DNA from: Streptomyces sp. CB02980
GTDB taxonomy: Bacteria; Actinomycetota; Actinomycetes; Streptomycetales; Streptomycetaceae
Assembly (NCBI RefSeq): GCF_014451325.2
Contig: NZ_JACSCH020000002.1
Coordinates: 62,001 to 126,000, forward strand
Reading direction: 5' to 3'
DNA length: 64,000 bases
Shown here: piece by piece, positions 17,207-26,143 of the stretch
Numbering within the stretch: the stretch's first letter is position 1
Layout: every line of letters starts with the position of its first letter
Position numbers and translations under genes: made by a program
The notes under the pieces: model-generated
Database searches by the model: none
Seen by the model: the letters and a program-made list of their open reading frames with translations, nothing else
Told to the model about the DNA's origin: nothing

Positions 17207-20035
17207 ATGACACTGCTGACCAGCACCGGGACCGGCGACAGCGCCGACACGAACACCGGCACCGACACCCCGCTCCCCCGTCCGGCCACCTGGGAGGTGG
17301 GCCGGCGCTTCCTGCTCCGCGCCGCCGGACTGCCCGTGGAGACCGTGCACCGGCTGCGCTGCCCGCGGACCCGTGCCTGGGCCGACGAGGCCCTGACCCG
17401 CGAGGAGCGTCTCGCCGACGGCGGCGCCGCCCTGAGCCAGGAGCTCCATGCCCTGGTCGAGGCGGCCGACGCCGTCGGCGACGACGCCCGCCGGGCGCTC
17501 CTCTCCCTGCGCCGCCAGATCTTCAACAACCGGCTGCCCGCCGACCCGGCGGCGGCCGTGCGGCTCGTGACCGGACTCGACGAGCCGGCCGGAGCGCGGG
17601 TCTCCGCCTGGCTGGACGACCGGGTCGCGCACGGCGAACTCCTCGGCGCGGGACCGGCCCTCCTCGCGGAGGAACTGCGCACCGCCCGCGGTGAGTTGCA
17701 GACCGCGCTCTCCCGGGAGCCGCTGCGTCGCGGCCTGCTCCTGGCCTCACCGGTGCTCGACAGCCGGCTCGACGCCTACCTGGGCGACACCCGTGCCGAC
17801 CCGGGCAAGCGGATGCGCAAGATCGAGCGGTCGGCGCTCGCGTACCTCTACCGCACGGCGTGCAAGACCAGCCCGTTCAGCACGCTCACCCCGGTCGCGA
17901 CCGGGGTCTTCGACGCCGGCGCGGACGTGGGCGCGGACCTCCGCATCGGCGGGCCGGAGGCCTGGACCGGTCACGTACGGCTCAATGTGGTCGCCCTGGG
18001 GCGGCTCGCCGAGCTGATCCTCGCCGACCCCGTGCGCCGCCAGGACCTCCCCGTCGCGCTGTCCCCGGGCTGGGGCCGCGACGAGGACCGGATCCGTTAC
18101 GTACGGCAGTGGGTGACGAGCGGCGACGACGACGCGTCCGTCACCTTCGACTCCGTCCGCGACCGGCTGTTCTACCTCCGGGGCAGCGGCACCCTGGAGC
18201 GTCTGCTCGCCTTCCTCGACGAGCGCGCGGGGCTGCGCCACCGCGACCTGGTCGAGTGGCTCGGGACCGAGCACGGCGCCGACCCCGCCGAGTGCGAGCG
18301 GTACGCCGCGGCGCTGCTCCAGCTCGGCATGGTCCAGGTCCCGTGCCTGCGCACCGACGTGCACAGCCCCGACCCGCTGGAGTCGTTCCGGCTCGCCCTG
18401 CGCGACCTGTCGGCCCCGTGGGCCGATTCGGTGGCCGACGCCCTGCACGGACCGGCCGCCTGCCTGGCCGCGTACCCCGCCGCCGGTCTCGCCGAACGGC
18501 GCGTGCTCCTGCGGACCCTCCGCGAACAACTCCTCGACGTCCAGCGCGAGCTGGGAGCCGAGGAGCCCACGCTGCCGCGCACACTTCTCTACGAGGACGT
18601 CGGCGCGGGCACCGACCTGCCCTGCGGAACGGGACTTCTGTCGGGTGCGACGGGGGAGGCCCTGCGGGCGATCGAGGGCGTCCTGCCGATGTTCGACCTC
18701 ACGCTGCCCCACCGCATCACCCTGCACGGCTTCTTCCTGGCCCGCTACGGGCGCGGCGGCCGCTGCGACGACCTGCTCGGCCTCGTGCACGACTTCCACG
18801 AGGACTTCTTCGACCAGTACGTCTCCTTCGCCGCGAAGCGCACGACGTTCGACGCGAACGGGGAGTACGTACCCGAGGAGAACTGGCTCGGCCAGCCCGC
18901 GCTGCGCGGCCTCGACGACGCCCGCCGCCACTTCATCGCGGGAATGCGCGAGTTGTGGGAGTCGTGGGAGCGGAACGGCAAGGACGACGAACTGCGGCTT
19001 CCCGCCCGGCTGCTCGCCGCCGTGGCGGAAGAACTGGAGCCGCTCGTCGGCGACTTCGTCCCCCAGAGCCATCACCTCCAGGTGGTCCTGCCCACCCCGG
19101 ACGGCGAGGCGCGGCCCCGCGTGGTCCTCAACCGCTCGTACGGCGGACTCGCCTTCCCCTTCAGCCGTTTCACCCACGCCTTTGACGGGGTGGCCGCGTC
19201 CGGGCCGCCCGGCGGGGCCGGACTCTCGGATCGGCTGCGTGCCGAGCTGCGCGACCGTCGGCCTCGGGGGGCGGTGTTCGCCGAGCTGACCGGTGGTCCC
19301 GTCACCAGCAACCTCAATCTGCACGGCCGGCTGACGGACTACCAGATCGTCTGCCCCGGCGAGACGTCCACGGTTCCGGAAGAGGCCCGACTCGACCTGA
19401 GCGACCTCTCGTTGGAGCACGACGAGCGGACCGACCGTCTCGTCCTGCGCTCGCGCCGGCTCGACCGCGAGGTCGTGCCGGTCTACCTCGGGTACCTCGT
19501 TCCGGTGGCCCTGCCGGAGATCCCCCGCACCCTGCTGCTGCTCTCGCCGAGCTCCATGACCCCGACCGATGTGTGGGGCGGTGTTCCCGAGGGTCCGGCC
19601 GTCGACGGCGTCACGCGCAGGCCGCGGGTGGTCCACGGCGACATCGTGCTGAGCCGTCGCGACTGGACGGCGGACGCCGCCGTGCTGCCGGTCCGCCGCC
19701 CCGGCACGGACGAGGCGTCGTGGTACCTGGAGTGGCGGCGCTGGCAGCACCGGCACGGCCTGCCCGACCAGGTCTTCGCCACGGTGCTCCGCGAGGGCCG
19801 CAGGGCCCTGGGCGCCAAGCCCGTGTACGTGGACTTCGCGAGTCCCCTGTCGCTGACCTCGTTCGACGCCCTGGTGGACCGGGAGCCGGGCACCGGGGTG
19901 GCGCTGCGCGAGATGCTCCCGGCCGAGGACGCGCTGCATCTGACGTCCCCCCAGGGCCGGCACGTGGCCGAACTGGCCGTGGAGACCTTCACTTCCCGCC
20001 ACCGCACCGAGGACGGCCCGACATGCCGGAACTGA
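17207..20035 (+). CDS. LanB-type lantibiotic dehydratase, glutamylation domain (Ser/Thr dehydration via glutamyl-tRNA)
   Basis: A 942-residue protein with the Lant_dehydr_N signature KIERSALAYLYRTACKTSPFSTLTPVATG near residues 205-235 and a typical domain end (RWQHRHGLPDQVFATVLREG...KPVYVDFASPLSL). It carries only the glutamylation part; the elimination domain is the separate next gene. This split matches goadsporin and thiopeptide systems, where glutamate is moved from glutamyl-tRNA to Ser/Thr side chains and then eliminated to give dehydroalanine or dehydrobutyrine. The start follows the dehydrogenase stop by 12 bases, and its end overlaps the next gene by 13 bases. Substrate is inferred to be the Ser/Thr-rich core. 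Confidence 0.9.
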   Translation: MTLLTSTGTGDSADTNTGTDTPLPRPATWEVGRRFLLRAAGLPVETVHRLRCPRTRAWADEALTREERLADGGAALSQELHALVEAADAVGDDARRALLSLRRQIFNNRLPADPAAAVRLVTGLDEPAGARVSAWLDDRVAHGELLGAGPALLAEELRTARGELQTALSREPLRRGLLLASPVLDSRLDAYLGDTRADPGKRMRKIERSALAYLYRTACKTSPFSTLTPVATGVFDAGADVGADLRIGGPEAWTGHVRLNVVALGRLAELILADPVRRQDLPVALSPGWGRDEDRIRYVRQWVTSGDDDASVTFDSVRDRLFYLRGSGTLERLLAFLDERAGLRHRDLVEWLGTEHGADPAECERYAAALLQLGMVQVPCLRTDVHSPDPLESFRLALRDLSAPWADSVADALHGPAACLAAYPAAGLAERRVLLRTLREQLLDVQRELGAEEPTLPRTLLYEDVGAGTDLPCGTGLLSGATGEALRAIEGVLPMFDLTLPHRITLHGFFLARYGRGGRCDDLLGLVHDFHEDFFDQYVSFAAKRTTFDANGEYVPEENWLGQPALRGLDDARRHFIAGMRELWESWERNGKDDELRLPARLLAAVAEELEPLVGDFVPQSHHLQVVLPTPDGEARPRVVLNRSYGGLAFPFSRFTHAFDGVAASGPPGGAGLSDRLRAELRDRRPRGAVFAELTGGPVTSNLNLHGRLTDYQIVCPGETSTVPEEARLDLSDLSLEHDERTDRLVLRSRRLDREVVPVYLGYLVPVALPEIPRTLLLLSPSSMTPTDVWGGVPEGPAVDGVTRRPRVVHGDIVLSRRDWTADAAVLPVRRPGTDEASWYLEWRRWQHRHGLPDQVFATVLREGRRALGAKPVYVDFASPLSLTSFDALVDREPGTGVALREMLPAEDALHLTSPQGRHVAELAVETFTSRHRTEDGPTCRN

Positions 20036-21207
20036 TCTCCCCGCACCCCACACCCACAGCCGCACCCGTCGCCGCGCCCCACCTCACGCCCGGCCCCGGC
20101 GCGGGTGCTTCCGGCGCCCCGGCCCAGGAACCGGGCGAGTGGATCGCCCTGCACGTCTTCTACGCCGCCAGCCCACGGCCGATGCTGGTGGACTGCGTCC
20201 GGCCGCTCGTCGCCCGGCTCACCGAGGAGGGGTTGCTCGCGGGTCACTTCTTCATCAACTACTGGCTGGAGGGCCCGCACGTGCGGCTGCGGCTGCGCCC
20301 CGCGAGCCCGGCCGCGGCGCCCGAGGTGAGACGGCGGGCCGAGGAGGCGCTCAGCGCCTTCCTCAAGGCCCGTCCCGCGCTGTACGAGGTCGACTCCGGC
20401 TTCCTCAAGGACTTCTACAACGACCTGTTCGACATAGAGTTCCCCGGGGCGGACCGGGGGCGATACATGGGCGACGACGGCCGGATGAGGCTGCGGCCGA
20501 ACAACACCTTCAGCGAGGAGCCGTACGCCCCCGAATACGCCAAGTACGGCGGCCCCGCAGGTGTCGAGCTCGCCGAGTGGCACTTCCGCCACTCCAGCGA
20601 GCTGGTCGTCGGCGCCTTCCGCACCATGAACCTCCACCTCCGCACCGTGCTGCTCGGCACCTCGGCGCAGCTGATGATGGTGATGGCGAGCTGCTTCCTG
20701 CCGGAGGAGGACCGGCTCGCCGACTACCTGGACGGCTACTACGAGTTCTGGCACCGCGCCTTCCCCGGGACCGGGTTCATCGGCTCGGAGGAGTACGAGC
20801 GGAACTACGCCGAGATGGCGCCCGTCCTGGGCCGCCGGTTCGCCGCCGTCCGGGCCGCGATCGCGAGCGGCGAGCTGGAGCGGCTCCCCTCCTTCCTGCG
20901 GGGCTGGGCCGAGCACTGCCTGGAACTGCGTTCTCGTATCGAGGAGTTGACGGGCCGGGGTGAGCTCCTGTTCCCGCTCCGGGAAGGTCCCGCCCGTGAG
21001 GACACCGGGCAGGTGCGCGCGGAGCCGGCGGATGCCGTCCCGACGGCGCCGCTCACCCATCTGCCGTCGGTCCTCCCCCGGCTCCTCTCCCCGTACATGC
21101 ACATGACCAACAACCGGCTGCATGTGACGATCCGCGACGAGGCCTATCTGTCCTTCGTCCTCGGCCAGGTCCTGAGGGACCCGCGCGTCGCGGCGGCGGA
21201 CGCGTGA
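20023..21207 (+). CDS. Thiopeptide-type bacteriocin biosynthesis protein (SpaB_C-like glutamate elimination domain)
   Basis: A 394-residue protein, start ATG 20023 inside the end of the LanB gene. The motifs WIALHVFYA, HFFINYWLEGPHVRLRLRP and the C-terminal NNRLHVTIRDEAYLSFVLGQVL are those of SpaB_C/thiopeptide-type domains. These proteins either eliminate glutamate to form dehydroamino acids or, in thiopeptides, carry out the [4+2] pyridine-forming reaction. Only one such protein is present here, so elimination is the more economical reading and the product would then be linear. The first 35 residues are a Pro/Ala-rich disordered extension. Confidence 0.82.
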   Translation: MPELISPHPTPTAAPVAAPHLTPGPGAGASGAPAQEPGEWIALHVFYAASPRPMLVDCVRPLVARLTEEGLLAGHFFINYWLEGPHVRLRLRPASPAAAPEVRRRAEEALSAFLKARPALYEVDSGFLKDFYNDLFDIEFPGADRGRYMGDDGRMRLRPNNTFSEEPYAPEYAKYGGPAGVELAEWHFRHSSELVVGAFRTMNLHLRTVLLGTSAQLMMVMASCFLPEEDRLADYLDGYYEFWHRAFPGTGFIGSEEYERNYAEMAPVLGRRFAAVRAAIASGELERLPSFLRGWAEHCLELRSRIEELTGRGELLFPLREGPAREDTGQVRAEPADAVPTAPLTHLPSVLPRLLSPYMHMTNNRLHVTIRDEAYLSFVLGQVLRDPRVAAADA

Positions 21208-22310
21208 CCGCCACCGCCGCGCGTGCCTATCGCCCCGCCCTCCGGCCGGGTGTGCTCCTCAGCCCGCCCCTGCTGCGCGGCCCCCGGACCGTGCACCTCG
21301 TCAAACACCCCGTCAGCGGGGCCGCGTTCGAGGTCGGGATCAAGGAGCACTTCCTCATGTCGCGTCTCGACGGCACGCGAAACCTGGACGACCTGGCACC
21401 CGTGTACGCGGAACAGTTCGGCCGCCGGCTCGGCGAGGAGCACTGGAACCGGCTCCTCGGCCTCCTCGGCACCCGGGGCCTCCTCGTCGGGGCGCCCGAT
21501 CCGGCCGCCCCGACCCCCGCGCCTCGACGCCCCAACTCCCTCTGGCACGGCACCCGTCCGATGGTCGCGGACGCCGCCGCGACCACCGCCCGACTCCACC
21601 GCCTGCTGCGTCCCCTCCTCCACCGGGCCGTGCAACTCCCGCTTCTCGCAGCCGTCCTCGTCCTCATCGGCGCGCTCGTGTGGCGGTCGGGGGCGCTGCT
21701 GGACGGCACCTCCGAACTGGTCCGGCAGCCGTTCGCGCTGATGGGCGTCGCCCTCTTCCTCTGGGCGAGCATCACGCTCCACGAGCTGGCGCACGGGGTC
21801 GCCGCCCAGCACTACGGCGGGCACGTCGCCGAGATCGGCCTCCGCTGGCGGTTCCCGGCCGCCCTCCTCTACTGCACGGTGGACAACTACCTCTTCCTGC
21901 CGGGCCGGTGGGCCAAGCTGGTCATCGCCGGGGCGGGCGCCTACCTCAACATGCTGCTCCTGCTGCCCTTCGGCGTCTGGTGGTTCCTGCTCCCCGCCGA
22001 CGCGCCGGAGCGTTCCCCACTGGCCGGACTCCTGGTGCTCGGCACGATCCAGGCACTGAGCAACCTCGTACCGCTGCCGCCGCTCGACGGGTACCGGATG
22101 CTCGGACACGCCATCGGAGCCGCTCACCTCGCCCCCGAGACCCGGACCTATCTGGCGTTGCGTCGCCGCGGGGCCGCGGGGGCCGAGGCCCTGGCCGGCT
22201 ATTCGGCACGGGCCCGGCGGATCTACACGGCGTACGCGCTCGGATCGACCGTCCTGGTCCTGCTCGCCGCGGCGGCCACGATCACGTTCGTCCTCCACCT
22301 GCTCGGCTGA
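21204..22310 (+). CDS. M50-family membrane metalloprotease with N-terminal PqqD/RRE-like domain
   Basis: A 368-residue protein whose GTG start overlaps the preceding stop (GTGA). Residues about 10-95 resemble a PqqD-like peptide-recognition domain (RPGVLLSPPLL...VKHPVSGAAFEV...LDGTRNLDDLAPVYAEQFGRRL...LLGTRGLL). The rest is a multi-pass membrane region with the zinc motif HELAHG and a second motif LVPLPPLDGYRM, as in site-2-protease-type M50 enzymes. In RiPP operons such a protein could cut the leader at the membrane, help export, or give immunity. The joined recognition and protease modules favour leader handling, but this is inference. Confidence 0.78.
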   Translation: MTATAARAYRPALRPGVLLSPPLLRGPRTVHLVKHPVSGAAFEVGIKEHFLMSRLDGTRNLDDLAPVYAEQFGRRLGEEHWNRLLGLLGTRGLLVGAPDPAAPTPAPRRPNSLWHGTRPMVADAAATTARLHRLLRPLLHRAVQLPLLAAVLVLIGALVWRSGALLDGTSELVRQPFALMGVALFLWASITLHELAHGVAAQHYGGHVAEIGLRWRFPAALLYCTVDNYLFLPGRWAKLVIAGAGAYLNMLLLLPFGVWWFLLPADAPERSPLAGLLVLGTIQALSNLVPLPPLDGYRMLGHAIGAAHLAPETRTYLALRRRGAAGAEALAGYSARARRIYTAYALGSTVLVLLAAAATITFVLHLLG

Positions 22311-22331
22311 CCCGAAGGAACCACGCACCAC

Positions 22332-23321
22332 ATGAGTGAGGTACAGGCCATGTCAACCACATCCGCCGCAGGCGGTTCGCCGACCGCCGCCGTCCAGGTC
22401 CGGGGAGTCTCCAAGCGGTACGGGGACCGCCAGGCCGTGGACGACGTCTCCCTGGAGATCCACCGGGGCGAGTTCTTCGGCCTCCTCGGCCCCAACGGTG
22501 CGGGCAAGTCCACCCTGATCGAGATCATGGAGGGACTGCGCCGGGCCGACGCGGGCACGGTCGCCGTCTTCGGCGAGTCGCCCTGGCCCCGCAACACCGC
22601 ACTGCTCCCCCGGCTCGGCGTGCAGACCCAGAGCTCGGCGTTCTTCGTCCGGCAGACCGCCCACGAGCATCTGCGGACCGTCGCCGCGCTCTACGGGGCG
22701 CCCCGGAGCGCCGTCGACGCCACCCTCGACTCCGTGGGCCTCACCGAACAGCGGGGCATCCAGGTCGAGAACCTCTCGGGTGGTCAGCGGCAGCGGCTTG
22801 CGATCGCCTCCGCGCTCGTCCACGGTCCCGAGCTGATCTTCCTCGACGAGCCGACCGCCGCCCTCGACCCGCAGGCGCGCCGCGCCCTGTGGGAGGTGCT
22901 CCGCGGCCTGAAGGCGGAGGGGCGCACCATCGTGCACACCACCCACCACCTCGACGAGGCGGAGGCGCTCTGCGACCGGATCGCCATCCTGGTGGACGGC
23001 CGGATCGCCGTGACCGACTCCCCGCACAACCTGGTCGGCGCCTCGCGGGCTCCGAGCCGTCTGCTGCTTCCCCTGGGCCGTCTCGACGAGGGACGGGCCG
23101 CGGCGATCGAGGGCGTCGAACGGGTCAGCGTCGAGGGCGGCTCGCTCGTCCTGGAGACTCACGCGTCCGGTCGTGTCCTCTCCGCCGTGGACAAGCTCGT
23201 CGGACTCGACGGCGTCCAGACCCGCTCCGCCAGCCTGGAAGACGTCTACCTCGACCTGACCGCCCGCCTCGCCGGTGCCGGACGGTCCGCCCACCCGCAC
23301 GCCGAGACCACGGAGTCCTGA
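22332..23321 (+). CDS. ABC transporter ATP-binding protein (RiPP export/immunity)
   Basis: A 329-residue ATPase with Walker A GPNGAGKST, signature LSGGQRQR, Walker B LIFLDEPT and the downstream H-loop (THHLDEAEALCDR). The extended C-terminal part is the regulatory domain of ABC-2 drug and bacteriocin exporters. A second ATG at 22350 could also serve as start. It is followed two bases later by its permease. Expected to power export of the mature peptide or self-protection. Confidence 0.92.
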   Translation: MSEVQAMSTTSAAGGSPTAAVQVRGVSKRYGDRQAVDDVSLEIHRGEFFGLLGPNGAGKSTLIEIMEGLRRADAGTVAVFGESPWPRNTALLPRLGVQTQSSAFFVRQTAHEHLRTVAALYGAPRSAVDATLDSVGLTEQRGIQVENLSGGQRQRLAIASALVHGPELIFLDEPTAALDPQARRALWEVLRGLKAEGRTIVHTTHHLDEAEALCDRIAILVDGRIAVTDSPHNLVGASRAPSRLLLPLGRLDEGRAAAIEGVERVSVEGGSLVLETHASGRVLSAVDKLVGLDGVQTRSASLEDVYLDLTARLAGAGRSAHPHAETTES

Positions 23322-23323
23322 CC

Positions 23324-24079
23324 ATGAGCGCCTACGCCGCACTGACCGGGGCGGGCTACCGGGCCCAGGTCCGTGACAAGACCACCCTCTTCTTCACGTT
23401 CGCCTTCCCCCTTCTCTTCCTCGTCGTCTTCGGGCTGATCTTCCGCGGCCAGGCCGTCGAGGAGAGCGGCCTGTCCTACCTCTCGTACACCGCGTCCGGC
23501 GTGCTGTCCTGGGGTGTGGCGAACGCCGCCGTGTTCGGCATCGCCTTCACCCTCATGCAGTGGCGGACCGACGACATCCTGCGGCTGATCCGGATGTCCC
23601 CGGCGCCGCTCTCGGCCGTGATCGGCTCCCGCTACGCGATCGCGCTGGTCGTCGGCGCCGTCCAGTCGCTGCTCTTCGTCGGGGTCGCGATGCTGCCGGT
23701 GTTCGGCCTCGAACCGGCCCCCGGCTGGCCGCTGTTGATCCCGGTCCTGATCCTGGGCATCACCACCTTCCTGCTGCTCGGGGTGATCATCGGGTCCTTC
23801 GCCGACACGCCCGAGTCGGTCGCGGCCGTCGCCAACTTCCTGATGCTGCCCATGGCGTTCCTGTCCGGGTCCTTCTTCCCGCTCGACTCGATGCCGTCCT
23901 GGCTGCAGAACGTCTCGCTCGCCATGCCGCTGCGCTATCTCAACGACGCCGTGTCCCACGCGCTCGCCGGCCGCGGCGACTCCTCCGACGTGTGGGTGGG
24001 ATGCCTCGGACTGCTCGTGTTCGCCCTGGTCTTCGGCGCGGTCGCGGTGAAGACCTTCCGCTGGACCAGGTCGTCGTGA
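23324..24079 (+). CDS. ABC-2 type transporter permease (RiPP export/immunity)
   Basis: A 251-residue membrane protein with about six hydrophobic segments and the ABC-2 family segment PMAFLSGSFFPLDSMPSWL near residue 190. Starts at ATG 23324 immediately after the ATPase and ends in a GTGA overlap with the second YcaO gene. Forms the channel of the exporter with the preceding ATPase. Confidence 0.9.
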   Translation: MSAYAALTGAGYRAQVRDKTTLFFTFAFPLLFLVVFGLIFRGQAVEESGLSYLSYTASGVLSWGVANAAVFGIAFTLMQWRTDDILRLIRMSPAPLSAVIGSRYAIALVVGAVQSLLFVGVAMLPVFGLEPAPGWPLLIPVLILGITTFLLLGVIIGSFADTPESVAAVANFLMLPMAFLSGSFFPLDSMPSWLQNVSLAMPLRYLNDAVSHALAGRGDSSDVWVGCLGLLVFALVFGAVAVKTFRWTRSS

Positions 24080-26046
24080 GCGCCGCCGGGAGCACCACGG
24101 GCGGGACCGCGCCGCCCCTGCCGCTGGACGCGGCGCGGGCCGGCCTCCGGGCCGCGCTCGCCGCGCGTCTCGGACGGGACGTGCCCGTCGTCCCGGTCGG
24201 GGTCACGGACGCCGGCGCACCGCTCGGCGGCCGGGGAGCCCCGGATCCGTGGGCGGCCGAGCGCGCCGCCGCCCGCGTCCACCTCACCGCCTCCGCGGTG
24301 CTCGTCGGCCCCTGGGGCGGCGACGGCACCGCGTCCGCCTGCGGCCGCTGTCTCGCCCTGCGCTGGCAGCGGTTGCGCAGCCGCAGCGAGCGCGACGCGC
24401 TGGAGACCGGCGGTCCGGACGGGCCGCGCCCGGCCGGGGTGTGGCCGCTGCTCACCGACCATGTGTACGACGCGGTCGCGGCCCTCCACCAGGCGGTGCT
24501 CGACGGCCGCCCCGGCGCCGAGCCCGCCTCGTCGGACCCCGCCGACCGGGCGCTCCCGCAGGTGTCCCGTATCGACCTGACGACGCTCGCGGTCCGCACG
24601 TACCCGCTCCTCGCCGATCCGCTCTGCCCCGACTGCGCCCCCGACCCCGCCCCGGCCGGGCCCCGCCCGATGGCCTTCGCCGAGCGGCGGAAACCGGACC
24701 CGGGCACGTACCGGCTGCGTGCCGCGTCCTCGTACCCCCTGCCGCGCGAGGCGCTCGCCAACCCGGTCTGCGGCGCACTCGGCGGCGGCACGTGGATCAG
24801 CGTCACCTCGCCGACGACGGCGCCGGTCGCCGGGAGCGTCTTCGTCCGTGGTTACGCCGGTCTCAACGACGTCACATGGAGCGGCCAGGAGAACACCTTC
24901 GCCACCAGTCGCACCCTGGCCTTCCTGGAGGGCCTCGAACGGTACGCGGGAACCCACCGGCGCGGCGGGCACACCCCCGTGACCGGATCCTGGAACGAAC
25001 TCCGGGACGACGCCGTCGACCCCGCCTCCTGCGGCTTCTACGATCCGCGCACCTACCGCGACGATCCGCTGGTCGACCCGTTCGACCCGGACCGCGCGAT
25101 CCCCTGGGAGTGGGGCTGGTCGCTCCGCGACGCGCGTCCGGTCCTCGTCCCCTCCCGGCTCGTGTACTACAGCGCGGGTCTCGCCGCCGACAACTTCGTC
25201 TTCGAGTGCTCCAACGGCTGCGCCATCGGCGGCAGCCTCGAAGAGGCGGTCCTCGGCGGGCTGCTGGAACTCGTCGAGCGGGACGCCTTCCTGAACGCCT
25301 GGTACGGCGACGCCAGGCTCACCGAGATCGATCTGGCCACCGTCGGCGGCCGGACGTCCGCGGCCATGGCGGAACGTGCGGCGCTCCAGGGGTACGACGT
25401 CCACGTCCTGGACAACCGCATCGACCTGCCGGTCCCCGTGGTCACCGCGGTGGCCGTACGCCGGGACGGCGGCCCCGGCACCCTCTCGTTCGCGGCGGCG
25501 GCCTCGCTCGACCCCCGGTCCGCGGTGGAGGGCGCGCTGTCGGAGGTGCTCACCTACATCCCGCACCTCTCCCGCCAGACGCAGGAGCGGAGGTCCGAAC
25601 TGGAGGCGATGGCCGAGGACTTCGACCTCGTCCGCCATCTGAAGGACCACGCGCAGCTGTACGGGCTGCCGCGGATGGCGGTGCACGCCCGGGGCTATCT
25701 GGAGCCCCTGGCGGTACGCCCCTTCGACGAGGTCTACCGGGACTGGGAGTCGTCCGGCCGGCCCCGTACGGACGATCTCCGGGACGACGTCCGGGCCGTG
25801 ACCGACATGCTCGCGGGGGCCGGACACGACGTGATCGTCGTCGACCAGACCACCCCCGAGCAGGAGCGGATGGGGCTGTGCACGGTGAGCACCCTCGTAC
25901 CGGGTCTGCTGCCGATCGACTTCGGCTGGAACCGGCAGCGGGCGCCGCTGCTGCCCCGGCTACGGACGGCCCTGCGCCGGGGCGGCCACCGGGCGACGGA
26001 CCTGACCGACGCCGAGATCCGCCGGGTCCCGCACCCGTTCCCGTAG
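24076..26046 (+). CDS. YcaO-domain cyclodehydratase 2
   Basis: A 656-residue paralogue of the 13389-15431 enzyme with the same layout: truncated E1-like region with CGRC (89, 92) and CPDC (184, 187), a YcaO domain with FLEGLERYAG and LLELVERDAF, and the C-terminal PHPFP. All catalytic signatures look intact, so it is not a pseudoenzyme. Start is GTG 24076 overlapping the permease stop. It is the last gene of the operon and ends 31 bases before a strong terminator. Two full YcaO proteins in one cluster suggest divided labour, for example thiazole versus oxazole formation or different core positions. No TfuA partner gene is present, which argues against thioamidation. Confidence 0.88.
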   Translation: MSAAGSTTGGTAPPLPLDAARAGLRAALAARLGRDVPVVPVGVTDAGAPLGGRGAPDPWAAERAAARVHLTASAVLVGPWGGDGTASACGRCLALRWQRLRSRSERDALETGGPDGPRPAGVWPLLTDHVYDAVAALHQAVLDGRPGAEPASSDPADRALPQVSRIDLTTLAVRTYPLLADPLCPDCAPDPAPAGPRPMAFAERRKPDPGTYRLRAASSYPLPREALANPVCGALGGGTWISVTSPTTAPVAGSVFVRGYAGLNDVTWSGQENTFATSRTLAFLEGLERYAGTHRRGGHTPVTGSWNELRDDAVDPASCGFYDPRTYRDDPLVDPFDPDRAIPWEWGWSLRDARPVLVPSRLVYYSAGLAADNFVFECSNGCAIGGSLEEAVLGGLLELVERDAFLNAWYGDARLTEIDLATVGGRTSAAMAERAALQGYDVHVLDNRIDLPVPVVTAVAVRRDGGPGTLSFAAAASLDPRSAVEGALSEVLTYIPHLSRQTQERRSELEAMAEDFDLVRHLKDHAQLYGLPRMAVHARGYLEPLAVRPFDEVYRDWESSGRPRTDDLRDDVRAVTDMLAGAGHDVIVVDQTTPEQERMGLCTVSTLVPGLLPIDFGWNRQRAPLLPRLRTALRRGGHRATDLTDAEIRRVPHPFP

Positions 26047-26076
26047 CCGAAGGGCCCGGCAGCGGCGCAACGGAAG

Positions 26077-26109
26077 GCGCCCGGTGTCCGAGGAACGGAC
26101 ACCGGGCGC
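26077..26109. terminator. Strong bidirectional terminator between the operon and the precursor gene
   Basis: Perfect 14-base inverted repeat GCGCCCGGTGTCCG / CGGACACCGGGCGC with a five-base loop (AGGAA). It lies between the convergent ends of the second YcaO gene (26046) and the precursor gene (26144), so it can stop transcription from both sides. Confidence 0.9.
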
Positions 26110-26143
26110 GCCTCCGGCCGCGATCCGGCCGGTGGGACGTGGA

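Noticed and set aside
24076..26046. Second YcaO as a thioamide-forming enzyme
   Set aside because: No TfuA-type partner gene is present and the protein has the PHPFP C-terminus and E1-like region of azoline-forming enzymes.
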